Made by a program: the position numbers and the translations under genes. A model generated the notes under the pieces. The model saw only the letters and a list, made by a program, of their open reading frames with translations. It was not told the DNA's origin and made no database searches. 48,461 bases of DNA from an uncultured Acetobacteraceae bacterium (GTDB lineage: Bacteria; Pseudomonadota; Alphaproteobacteria; Acetobacterales; Acetobacteraceae), in contig CALMVO010000041.1 in the NCBI GenBank assembly GCA_937873205.1, positions 1 to 48,461 of the forward strand, given 5' to 3'. Position 1 is the first letter of the stretch; each line of letters opens with the position of its first letter. Positions 28,393-40,354 of this stretch are shown piece after piece.

Positions 28393-29823
28393 GTGCCGAA
28401 CGCCGTCCAGTCGGCCGTCCGCGCGGCGATCGAGGCCGGCGTCGAGCGAATCGCGTCCCACAACCGCAGGCGCCTGGCCCGCGCCGCCGCGCCGTTCCAA
28501 CTCGGCATCCACGCGCCGATGCGCTCCGAGCTCACGCTGCACGACCTGATCGTGACCGGTTCGATCCCGCCCGGCCTCGACGGCCGCTACCTGAAGATGG
28601 GCGCCAACCCGGTCGATCCCGATCTCGCCGGTCAGCACTGGTTCCTCGGCGACGGCATGGTGCACGGCCTCGCCCTCCAGGATGGCCGGGCGCCGTGGTA
28701 TCGCAACCGCTGGATCCGGTCGCGCACCGCGGCGGCGGCACTCGGCCGATCGCCGGCGCCCGGGCCGCGCCGCGGTCGCAACGACACCGTGAACACCAAC
28801 GTGGTCGGGATCGGCGGCAGCGCTTTCGCCCTGGTCGAGGCCGGGAGCTTCCCCGTCGAGCTGTCCGAAACCCTGGAGGAGCAGCGCTACAACCCGTTCG
28901 ACGGCACGCTCGGCGGCTCCTTCACCGGGCACCCGCATCGCGATCCGCAGACCGGCGAGCACCACGCGATCGCCTACGACGCCGACGTCGGGAGCGTCGT
29001 CCGCCACGTCGTCGTCTCGGACGCGGGCAGGGTGGTCCGCGACGTGCCGATCGCGGTCCGGCACGGCCCCTGCATTCACGATTCCGCTTTTACCGCCCGG
29101 TTCGCGATCGTGCTGGACCTTCCGGTCACCTTCTCGATGCGCGCCGTGCTCGGCGGCCACGTGTTCCCGTTCCGCTGGAACCCCGCGCATCCGGCCCGGG
29201 TCGGCCTGCTGCCGCGGCATGGCCAGGACGCCGACATGATCTGGTGCGACGTCGAGCCCTGCTTCGTCTTCCACGTCGCCAACGCCTACGACGACGCCGA
29301 CGGCCGGGTGGTCCTCGACGTCGTCGCCTATCCGACGATGTTCGCATCCGGCAGTACCGGTCTCGACGCGATCGGCCGCTTCGAGCGCTGGACGATCGAT
29401 CCGGCGGCCCGCCGCATAGACCGCCGCGTGATCGACCGCACGCCGCAGGAGTTCCCGCGCATCGACGAGCGCCGCTTCGGCCGGCCCTACCGCTACGCCT
29501 ACACGGTGTCGGTCCCACCCGACGGCGATCCGCAGCTGTCCGGCGCCACGACGCTCTTCAAGCACGACCTCGAGACCGGCGACCGCCGCACGCACGAGTT
29601 CGGCGACGGCCACGTGCCGGGCGAGTTCGTGTTCGTGCCCGAGTCTTCCAACGCGGACGAGGATGCGGGCTGGCTGCTCGGCCTTGTCATCGACCGCGCC
29701 GCCGACGCCACCGACCTCGCGATCCTCGACGCCCGCCGCATCGAGGCGCCGCCGGTGGCCACGGTCCGGCTGCCGCACAGGATCCCGCCGGGCTTCCACG
29801 GCAATTGGTTTCCCGCGTCCTGA
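28393..29823 (+). CDS. Carotenoid oxygenase family protein
   Basis: 476 residues beginning at a GTG. The four iron-binding histidines of the seven-bladed propeller fold are recognisable in FTGHPHRDP, PCIHDSAFT, CFVFHVANAYDD and GFHGNWFPAS. GDGMVHGLAL and ESSNADEDAGWLLGLV are further family markers. Such enzymes cleave a double bond in carotenoids, apocarotenoids or stilbenes with O2; the substrate cannot be told. No carotenoid synthesis gene lies in the window. Confidence 0.93.
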   Translation: MPNAVQSAVRAAIEAGVERIASHNRRRLARAAAPFQLGIHAPMRSELTLHDLIVTGSIPPGLDGRYLKMGANPVDPDLAGQHWFLGDGMVHGLALQDGRAPWYRNRWIRSRTAAAALGRSPAPGPRRGRNDTVNTNVVGIGGSAFALVEAGSFPVELSETLEEQRYNPFDGTLGGSFTGHPHRDPQTGEHHAIAYDADVGSVVRHVVVSDAGRVVRDVPIAVRHGPCIHDSAFTARFAIVLDLPVTFSMRAVLGGHVFPFRWNPAHPARVGLLPRHGQDADMIWCDVEPCFVFHVANAYDDADGRVVLDVVAYPTMFASGSTGLDAIGRFERWTIDPAARRIDRRVIDRTPQEFPRIDERRFGRPYRYAYTVSVPPDGDPQLSGATTLFKHDLETGDRRTHEFGDGHVPGEFVFVPESSNADEDAGWLLGLVIDRAADATDLAILDARRIEAPPVATVRLPHRIPPGFHGNWFPAS

Positions 29824-29896
29824 CGTCCCGGTTGCCGGCCGCGCCCGGCCCGCGATAGCCTCGCTGCGGGACAAGATCGGAAGGGTTCGAGCGAGC

Positions 29897-30802
29897 ATGC
29901 GCGTCCTTGTCCCCCGCCGCCCTGGCCTGGCCCTGGCACTGCTCGCGGCACTCTGCGCCTGCTCGACGCCGCCGCCCGACGACGCCGCCCGGGACCAGCT
30001 GCGCCAGATCCCGATGCGCAACGACGACGGCAGCACCGTCATGCTGGCGGCAAGGGTCTGCCGCCCGGCCGGCGACGCGCCCGCCCGCGTCGTCGTCGTC
30101 AACCACGGCTCTCCGGCCAATTCGGCCGCCCGGCCGCGCATGGAGCTGGAGGAATGCGACGGCGAGGCCTCGCGATGGTTCCTGCGTCGCGGCTACATCG
30201 TGGTCTATGCGCTCCGCCGCGGCTACGGCGACACCGGCGGCGGCTGGGCCGAGACCTACGGCTCCTGCCGGCATCCCGACTACGTCGATGCCGGGCTGGA
30301 GACCGCCCGCGACATCGCCGCGATCGTCGACTACGCGACGGCGCTGCCCTTCGCCCGTCCCGACGGCGCCATCGTCGTCGGCCAGTCCGCCGGCGGCTGG
30401 GGCACGATCGCCTATGCGTCGCTGCCGCATCCCAGGGTCGCCGCCCTGATCGTGTTCGCCGGCGGCCGCGGCGGCCATCGCGACGACATCCCCGACAGCA
30501 ACTGCGGCCCGGACCGGCTGGCCGAGGCCGCTGGCCTGTTCGGCCGGACCTCCCGCACCCCGATGCTCTGGGTCTACGCCCGCAACGACACCTTCTTCCG
30601 CCCCGAGATCGCCGAGGCGCTGCACGCCGCCTTCACCGCATCCGGCGGCCAAGCCACCTTCGTCCAGCCCGCCGCCTACGACGACGAGGGCCACCGCCTC
30701 TTCCTCGGCGACGGCGGCTCCGCCATCTGGGGCCCGCTGGTGGCGCGCTACCTGGCGCAGCGGGGGATCGGCTCCCCGTCTGCCCCGGGCGGCGCCTCGT
30801 GA
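29897..30802 (+). CDS. Lipoprotein alpha/beta hydrolase (dienelactone-hydrolase-like)
   Basis: 301 residues from the ATG at 29897. A lipoprotein signal ends LAALLAALCACSTPPP, so Cys21 or Cys23 is the likely lipid-bearing residue. The hydrolase core has NHGSPANSA (oxyanion region), VVGQSAGGWGTIA (nucleophile Ser), ARNDTFFRPEI (acid Asp) and DDEGHRLFLG (His). It is probably anchored in the outer or inner membrane and acts on esters or peptides. It follows the carotenoid oxygenase by 73 bp, in the same direction. Confidence 0.88.
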   Translation: MRVLVPRRPGLALALLAALCACSTPPPDDAARDQLRQIPMRNDDGSTVMLAARVCRPAGDAPARVVVVNHGSPANSAARPRMELEECDGEASRWFLRRGYIVVYALRRGYGDTGGGWAETYGSCRHPDYVDAGLETARDIAAIVDYATALPFARPDGAIVVGQSAGGWGTIAYASLPHPRVAALIVFAGGRGGHRDDIPDSNCGPDRLAEAAGLFGRTSRTPMLWVYARNDTFFRPEIAEALHAAFTASGGQATFVQPAAYDDEGHRLFLGDGGSAIWGPLVARYLAQRGIGSPSAPGGAS

Positions 30803-30821
30803 GGCTCGTCCGGCCTTCCAC

Positions 30822-31067
30822 CCGCCGCGCCATCCGTCCCGCCCGAACTCCCGGCACAGCTCGGCTTCGGCATCGTCGGGCGTACGGCGGCGCCCTCTCG
30901 TCAGGGTGCGGCCGGCACGGTTGATGAAGAACGTCAGCATCGACATGGTGGAGCGGAAGGGCGATCCCGCGCCGATCGTCCAACTTGAAGATGTCCGCCT
31001 CCAGGTCCAGCGCGTCGCTTCGCGTCGTGACCTCACCGGACCAGCGTCGATCGGTGTTCCGGCGCAT
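30822..31067 (-). pseudogene. Frameshifted DUF3175 gene
   Basis: On the minus strand the frame from ATG 31067 gives MRRNTDRRWSGEVTTRSDAL and DLEADIFKLDD, the start of DUF3175. The next conserved block, PFRSTMSMLTFFINRAGRTL, then AELCREFGRD, continues in another frame. The usual KRSAE segment between them is missing, so a deletion of about 45 nt plus a frameshift broke the gene. No function is assigned to the family. Confidence 0.78.
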
Positions 31068-31167
31068 CGCCGCCGCTCCCCGGACATGTGCGGGCCCCCG
31101 TCAACGCCAATCGGCTCAGCGCGTCTCCGGTCGCGACGATCACCCGGATCACGGGATGGGGGACATC

Positions 31168-31482
31168 ATGCCGCGCGGCGACAAGTCGAAGTAAACCGAC
31201 AAGCAGGAGCGGAAGGCGGAGCACATCGCCGAGGGCTACGAGACCCGCGGCGTCCCCCAGGAAGAGGCCGAGCGCCGTGCCTGGGCCATCGTCAACAAGG
31301 ACGATGGCGGGGAACGCGGGCGGTCGGGCACGACCACCCCCGCCGGCCATCCGGTCTTGAAGCGCGCCGGCGAGATCGGCGGCCATGCGTCGGCATCGCG
31401 CCCGAAGGCGGACCGCTCCGCTGCGGCCCGCAAGGCGGCCGCGACATGCAAGCGCAACGCCGAGGCCAAGCGGACGGGGTAA
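31168..31482 (+). pseudogene. Small basic MPRGDKSK-type protein gene with an early stop codon
   Basis: The ATG at 31168 (GGGGGA upstream) begins MPRGDKSK, then meets TAA at 31192-31194 where homologues have Tyr, and continues in the same frame TDKQERKAEHIAEGYETRGV and AERRAWAIVNKDDGG to a stop at 31480-31482. The whole is the size and pattern of a conserved small protein often annotated as a plasmid-stabilisation-like protein. No alternative start codon follows the stop soon enough. A single-base sequencing error is the only benign explanation. Confidence 0.8.
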
Positions 31483-31513
31483 GCCGGGCTTGATGGCAGA
31501 GGCAATGGATGAT

Positions 31514-31545
31514 CGCGATGACGATCATTCTCCCTTGTCATCGCG
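31514..31545. terminator. Hairpin between the small-protein pseudogene and the ATPase insert
   Basis: The arms cgcgatgac and gtcatcgcg (9 bp, perfect) enclose a 14-nt loop. A second short palindrome, CGGCCAATTTGGCCG, lies at 31576-31590. They may end transcription from either side of this intergenic region, but no T-run follows. Confidence 0.35.
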
Positions 31546-31624
31546 GCGGGACCTGTTGTTGTCCAACGATCGCTACGGCCAATTTGGCCGATACCGGACC
31601 GTCCGCTGATCGAGGCGTGGATGG

Positions 31625-31635
31625 CCAAAGCGGAC
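31625..31635. repeat. Left 11-bp inverted repeat of the ATPase insert
   Basis: ccaaagcggac here is the exact reverse complement of gtccgctttgg at 33002-33012. The two copies enclose about 1.37 kb of visibly AT-richer DNA containing only the ATPase gene. Homology does not extend beyond 11 bp. Confidence 0.55.
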
Positions 31636-31720
31636 ATCGGCGGCAACAGACCTATCCGAAATCAAAGAGGTGCTTTCCGAACCAGCACTGATCAATATAA
31701 GGAAGTCCCAGGACTTAAAC

Positions 31721-32884
31721 TTAATTTCGACGCTGCATAAATTCAGCAAAGAGCGGCACAGTAAAATCGAGATAGCCATGATCTGTGCTGTAGATCATGC
31801 CTTTCGAGATGATGTTTGCTCGCGTGGGACCCAGCGACTTCTGAGTTCTGCCCATAATCCTTGCGATATCCGCCATTGCGTAGGGCCCGTCACCAAGTTG
31901 GGCCATCGCCTTTACAAACTGGACCTCTCCCTTTGTCATACGGTCAAGGCGGATTTTGAAGAAGCCGTCGTCAAGCGACGCAAGCGTCTCGGCATAAGAT
32001 CCATCGACGTCATCAAATGTGATTACGGGACCTTCCGCATTGTTCCAAATCACGGATGCCCATTCCTGAAGGAAGAAGGGGTAGCCCTTGGTGCGCTCGA
32101 CGATGAGGCTCAACGCCTTCGCCGTGATAGTAGCCCCCTCGTCGATAATCGGCTTTTGAACAGCCTGTTGGGCCGAAGTTTGATCGAGAGCTCCTACAGC
32201 CGGATATTGGAACAATCGTTCCGCATAAGATTTCGCTTCTCCCGCCAGACGTGCGACTTGCGGTAGGCCTGCACCAACTAGCAAGACGGGCAGGTTTTCC
32301 TGCGACACCCGGTGCAGCGAGACGATCAGCGCTGATAAATCGGCCTCGGACAGATACTGCACTTCATCAATCAGAAGCAGCCAGCCACGTTCTGCAGCTT
32401 TAGCAGCCTTTCCAATAAGAACGAAAAGGTCGGGTAAATCATATTGAAGATCACCCGTCTCTGCTAAACCGGGTTCAGGCTCAACACCTACTTCCACGCC
32501 AGACATCTCGATCTTGAAGACCGAAGCAAAGTTCCGAAGTCCTCTGAGACCGCGCGCGGCAAACTGTTTAGCTGCCTGCATGCCGGACAGCGACCGAGTG
32601 ACTTTCCTCATTTCCGGGTAGATTAGGCGTGCCAAGCTTTCGCCTTCCGGCGACTCCACCCTGGAGACCAGCAAGCCTGCTTGCTCGGCATTTCGGCCGA
32701 TTTCATTGAGGAGCACGGTCTTACCAGTACCACGCAGGCCGAGCAGCATAACCGAGCGTGCGCTTCTTCCCTGCAGAGCTCTGCCACAAGAGACCTTTCC
32801 AGCCTCAAGAATAGTATCTCGGCCTGCCAACTCCGGGGGGCGACTGCCTGCTCCGGGTGCGAAGGGGTTACGATATGGATCCAT
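31721..32884 (-). CDS. Lone AAA-type ATPase with winged-helix-like C-terminus
   Basis: 387 residues. Walker A is GLRGTGKT (residues 49-56), Walker B is WLLLIDEVQ (about 168-176), and SLHRVSQENLPVLLVGAGLP carries a sensor-like strand. The C-terminal part (YAMADIARIMGRTQKSLGPT, then GMIYSTDHGYLDFTVPLFAE) looks like a winged helix. The layout is that of Orc1/Cdc6-like or STAND-type ATPases common as single genes on genomic islands; no partner gene is present. Base composition is much lower in GC (about half) than the rest of the window and codon use differs, so it was probably acquired. The ATG at 32884 has AAGG upstream. A defence or regulatory role is possible but not shown. Confidence 0.75.
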   Translation of the reverse strand: MDPYRNPFAPGAGSRPPELAGRDTILEAGKVSCGRALQGRSARSVMLLGLRGTGKTVLLNEIGRNAEQAGLLVSRVESPEGESLARLIYPEMRKVTRSLSGMQAAKQFAARGLRGLRNFASVFKIEMSGVEVGVEPEPGLAETGDLQYDLPDLFVLIGKAAKAAERGWLLLIDEVQYLSEADLSALIVSLHRVSQENLPVLLVGAGLPQVARLAGEAKSYAERLFQYPAVGALDQTSAQQAVQKPIIDEGATITAKALSLIVERTKGYPFFLQEWASVIWNNAEGPVITFDDVDGSYAETLASLDDGFFKIRLDRMTKGEVQFVKAMAQLGDGPYAMADIARIMGRTQKSLGPTRANIISKGMIYSTDHGYLDFTVPLFAEFMQRRN

Positions 32885-32913
32885 CTGCCTTCACTAGCCC
32901 ATGACAAAAGCAG

Positions 32914-32960
32914 TTTGTCTACTAAAACCTATCAAAAACTCCTAGACTTTGTTAGACAAA
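32914..32960 (-). promoter_or_regulatory. Putative promoter and operator of the ATPase gene
   Basis: Two 8-bp inverted half-sites, tttgtcta (32914-32921) and tagacaaa (32953-32960), lie 31 bp apart just upstream of the gene, and the second is part of the palindrome TTTGTTAGACAAA. On the minus strand TTGTCT and TTTGAT, 17 nt apart, could act as -35 and -10 boxes within this stretch. A regulator bound to both half-sites would block the promoter. Confidence 0.45.
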
Positions 32961-33001
32961 CCTAGTCTTTAGGCCAGCTGCCCGCGGTGAGCCGGTAAAT
33001 C

Positions 33002-33012
33002 GTCCGCTTTGG
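33002..33012. repeat. Right 11-bp inverted repeat of the ATPase insert
   Basis: gtccgctttgg is the reverse complement of 31625-31635. The bases that follow to about 33060 (tgtccgaaatgaccgcaaag) repeat the same theme of tgtccg and caaagc blocks, which recalls an interspersed repeat seen in other proteobacterial intergenic regions. Confidence 0.5.
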
Positions 33013-33568
33013 AGCACCTGAGCTTGACGCCAATTGTCCGAAATGACCGCAAAGCAGCCACTTGCGCCCTGAAAGACATCATCAGTCAGCGACTGCACGC
33101 ATGGCACCATGGAACCACCGCGGCCGTCTCTTCGGCTCGACCGACAGGTGGACCCCTGTCGTCTCCACCATCCGTCAATCCGGTCGCCTGGGCGTCGGGG
33201 GACGCCTCCCCTCGAACGCCCTCCGACGGCAGCAGCCGACGTAGAACCCCGAGCGCAGGATCATGACACCACGCCTGGCCATCTCCCGCCCCCGTCCAAG
33301 CCTCCCGGTCTGCGATTCGCTGCATCGTCGCCGTTGCGACGGCGTAGTCTCGGCGTCCGGCACCACCGAGGCAGACCAACCGCATGCGGACCCGCCGCCG
33401 ACGAACATCCCGGTCGTCGAGATACCCGTCACCCCGACCGCGCCCTCCGCGCCGGCCGTCGCGACTGCCCGCTGGCCCTGGATGGTGCGGGCAGGACTGA
33501 TCGAACCGACGGCAACTCCCGACGGTCGGACATGACCGCCCACGCCTCCGGGACGAGACGCGTGACGG
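33013..33568. other. Gene-free stretch after the ATPase insert
   Basis: The sequence returns to high GC after about 33070. Short open frames exist on both strands, the longest credible one being 90 codons at 33263-33535 (+, rich in Pro, Thr and Ala), but none has a recognisable domain or good ribosome site. No tRNA or attachment site was found. Confidence 0.4.
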
Positions 33569-37218
<3,650 letters not shown>

Positions 37219-37222
<4 letters not shown>

Positions 37223-38286
37223 TCCCTGCTCACCAGGCGCAGGTTCGGCCGGTGCTGGGTCGCCAACTGCCGGTAGATGCCGAGATAGTCCTCGGCCATC
37301 CGCCGCGCGGTGAAGCGGGTCTCGAAGCGTTGCCGGATAGCCGCCGGGCTCAGCCGGTCGAGCCGCGCGATCGCGCCGATGGCGCTGGTCTCGTCCTCGA
37401 CGATCAGCCCGGTGACGCCGTCCTCGATGATCTCCGGCACCGAGCCGCGGTTGAACGCGACCACCGGCGTGCCGCAGGCCATCGCCTCGATCATCACCAG
37501 CCCGAACGGCTCCGGCCAGTCGATCGGCATCAGGAGGCCCCGCGCGCCGGACAGGAAGCCGGCCTTCTGGCCATCATTGATCTCGCCGATCAGCTCGACC
37601 CCCTGGCCCAGCATCGGCTTGATCACGTGCTCGAAATACTCGACGTCGACCTTGTCCACCTTGGCCGCGATCCGGAGCGGGATGCCGACCGCGCGTGCGA
37701 TGCGGATCGCCTTGTCGATGCCCTTCTCCGGGCAGATGCGGCCGAGAAAGGCGAGGTAGGATCGCCCGCTGCCGTCGAGCGGCCCCTGCGGAGTCAGCAG
37801 GTGCTCCGGCAGCCCGTGATGCACCGTGCGCACGAAGTTGGCCTGCGCCAGCGGACGGCGCTGGCTGTCCGAGATCGACACCACCGGGCAGTGCGGGAAG
37901 GCCGCGAACACCGGCTGCAGCTCCGGCAGGTCGAGCCGGCCGTGCATGGTGGTCACGAACGGGATCTGCTGGCGGCTGAAATGGGTGAACGGCCAGTAGT
38001 CCATGTGGAAGTGCAGCACGTCGAACTGCTCGAGCCGCTGCGCCACCTGCTCCATCATCAGCATGTGCGGCGCGATCGGGTCGCGGATCGCCGGATCGAG
38101 CCGGAGTGCCCGCGGCCAGCAACGGTGCAGCGAGGCGGTGGTGACGCTGTCGCCACTGGCGAACAGGGTGACCTCGTGGCCCAGGCTCACCAGCTCCTCG
38201 GTCAGGAACGATACCACGCGCTCGGTGCCGCCATAAAGCTTCGGCGGCACGGCTTCATGGAGCGGGGCGATCTGCGCGACGCGCAT
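37219..38286 (-). CDS. GT4 family glycosyltransferase
   Basis: 355 residues from the ATG at 38286, which lies 9 nt after AAGGAGGT; longer frames upstream lack this. The N-terminal half reads [27 protein letters not shown] and [12 protein letters not shown], and the C-terminal half [20 protein letters not shown] with [21 protein letters not shown], the EX7E donor-binding motif of GT4 enzymes. No membrane segment is seen. It transfers a sugar from a nucleotide donor; acceptor unknown. The stop overlaps the CTG start of the hydantoinase gene. Confidence 0.9.
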
Positions 38287-38556
38287 GGGTGGACCTCCTT
38301 GGGGCAACGATTGCCATCCAACGGGACGAACGAGGCATTTTGTTGGCAGCCGGATGATGTTAGCCCCAACTACTCGGCACACGCGCCGGATCGCCCGCTC
38401 GCCGAAGGACACGCCGCTGGGTCATCCCTCTCATAAAGCTGCCGGACTGCCTGCGATTGCCGTCCGGTGCCGGGGTGCCGCCGCATGACCGCGACGAGCG
38501 ACCGCATGGGGGGCCGACACGGGCGGGCCCACCGTGCCCGCGCGCGGGAGGAGGCC

Positions 38557-40338
38557 GTGATCATCCCGGACGCCGAGCTGATCCGGCTGGCGCCGCGACC
38601 GCTCGCCTTCATGTTCCGCTACGTGATGCACCACAAGCTGCACCATGCCCTGATCCTGACCTCGGTGCTGCTGGCGGTGGCCGCCGTGGTCGGCTCGTCC
38701 TACGCCGTGAACAACCTGGTCAACACGCTCACCGGCTACCATGGCGGCTCGATGCGCCCGGTTTGGACCGCGGTCGCCCTGCTCGGCGTGCTGATCGCGC
38801 TCGACAACATGGCGTGGCGGATCGGCGGCTGGATCTCGACCTACGCCTTCGTGGAGGTCACCGGCGACCTGCGCCGCGACCTGTTCCGCCACCTCACCGG
38901 CCACGCGCCGTCCTATTTCGCCGACCGCATGCCGGGCACGCTGGCCGGACGCATCACCGCCACTTCCAACGCCATGTTCACGCTGGAGAACCTCGCCACC
39001 TGGAACGTGCTGCCGCCTTGCCTGAACGTCGCCTTCTCGATCCTGCTGATGATCACCGTGAGCCCGCTGATGGCGGCCGTGCTGATCGTGCTGGCGGCCC
39101 TGATCTCGATGCTGATGTTCCGGCTGGCCGCCGGCGGCCGGCCGCTGCACCACCGCTACGCCTCCGAGGCCGCGCGAGTCGATGGCGAGCTGCTCGACAT
39201 CATCAACAACATGCCGCTGGTGCGCGCGTTCGGGGCCACCAATCGCGAGCGCGTCCGTTTCAGCCGCCGCATGCAGGGCGAGATGCTCTCGCGCGGCACC
39301 TCGCTGCGCTACCTGGAGAAGCTGCGCCTGCTGCACGCGGTGGTGACCGCTTTCCTCACCGCCGGCCTGCTGATCTGGGCGGTGCTGCTCTGGCATCACC
39401 ATGCCGCCTCGGTCGGCGGCGTGGTGATGGTGACCACGCTCGGCTTCATGATCCTGCACGGCACCCGCGACCTCGCGGTGGCGCTGGTCGAGACCATCCA
39501 GCACATCGCCCGGCTGGCGGAGGCGCTGTCCACCCTGCTGCTGCCGCACGACATGCCGGACGCCCCCGACGCCGGCGGCTTCCGCGCCCCGCCGCGCGGC
39601 GAGATCGTGTTCGAGCACGTGAGCTACGCCTATCCCGGCACCGCCTCCGTGCTGGACGATTTCAGCCTGGCGATCGAGGCCGGCAGCCGCATCGGCCTGG
39701 TCGGGCGCTCGGGCTCGGGCAAGACCACGGTGCTGGCCCTGCTGCAGCGGCTCCGCTACGTCCAGGCCGGCCGCGTGCTGATCGACGGCGAGGCGCTGAC
39801 CGGGCTCACCGAGGAGGCGCTGCGGGCGGCGATCTCGGTGGTGCCGCAGGACGTCTCGCTGTTCCACCGCTCGGTGATGGAGAACATCCGCTACGGCAAG
39901 CCCGAGGCCAGCGACGACGAGGTGCGCGCCGCCGCCGAGGCCGCCGGCTGCCGCGAGTTCATCGAGGCGATGCCCGAGGGGTTCGCCACCGAGGTGGGCG
40001 ACCGCGGCGTGAAGCTGTCCGGCGGGCAGCGCCAGCGCATCGCCATCGCGCGCGCCTTCCTGCGCAACGCGCCGATCCTGCTGCTGGACGAGGCTACCAG
40101 CGCGCTCGACAGCGAGAGCGAGCAGCGGGTGCAGCAGGCGCTCGACCGGCTGATGGTCGGCCGCACCGTGGTGGCGGTCGCGCACCGCCTGTCCACGCTG
40201 CGCGACTTCGACCGCATCGTGGTGATGCAGTCCGGCCGTGTACTGCAGGACGGGCCGCCGGCGGTGCTGGAGCGCAGCGAGGGCGCCTATCGCGAGCTGT
40301 TGTCGCGTCAGGCGATGAGCCTGGAGGACGTGGTCTGA
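38557..40338 (+). CDS. ABC transporter, fused permease and ATPase (exporter type)
   Basis: 593 residues. A six-helix membrane domain (residues about 20-330, with FVEVTGDLRRDLFRHLTGH and GRITATSNAMFTLEN) is followed by an ATPase with Walker A GRSGSGKTT, Q-loop VPQDVSLF, signature LSGGQRQRIA, Walker B ILLLDEATSALD and the switch H in AVAHRLSTL. It belongs to the type IV exporters (MsbA-like); substrate unknown. The GTG at 38557 has GGGAGGAGG 5 nt upstream and is preferred over GTG 38467 and ATG 38485. It diverges from the GT4 gene. Confidence 0.92.
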   Translation: MIIPDAELIRLAPRPLAFMFRYVMHHKLHHALILTSVLLAVAAVVGSSYAVNNLVNTLTGYHGGSMRPVWTAVALLGVLIALDNMAWRIGGWISTYAFVEVTGDLRRDLFRHLTGHAPSYFADRMPGTLAGRITATSNAMFTLENLATWNVLPPCLNVAFSILLMITVSPLMAAVLIVLAALISMLMFRLAAGGRPLHHRYASEAARVDGELLDIINNMPLVRAFGATNRERVRFSRRMQGEMLSRGTSLRYLEKLRLLHAVVTAFLTAGLLIWAVLLWHHHAASVGGVVMVTTLGFMILHGTRDLAVALVETIQHIARLAEALSTLLLPHDMPDAPDAGGFRAPPRGEIVFEHVSYAYPGTASVLDDFSLAIEAGSRIGLVGRSGSGKTTVLALLQRLRYVQAGRVLIDGEALTGLTEEALRAAISVVPQDVSLFHRSVMENIRYGKPEASDDEVRAAAEAAGCREFIEAMPEGFATEVGDRGVKLSGGQRQRIAIARAFLRNAPILLLDEATSALDSESEQRVQQALDRLMVGRTVVAVAHRLSTLRDFDRIVVMQSGRVLQDGPPAVLERSEGAYRELLSRQAMSLEDVV

Positions 40339-40354
40339 TCGATCCCCTCCGGCA

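Noticed and set aside
31721-32884. ATPase considered as a plasmid or phage replication initiator
   Set aside because: No iterons, origin-like region, partition or phage genes are nearby; a lone island-type ATPase is the safer call.
33263-33535. A 90-codon plus-strand frame considered as a small gene
   Set aside because: It has no recognisable domain, no good ribosome site and a composition like neighbouring non-coding sequence.
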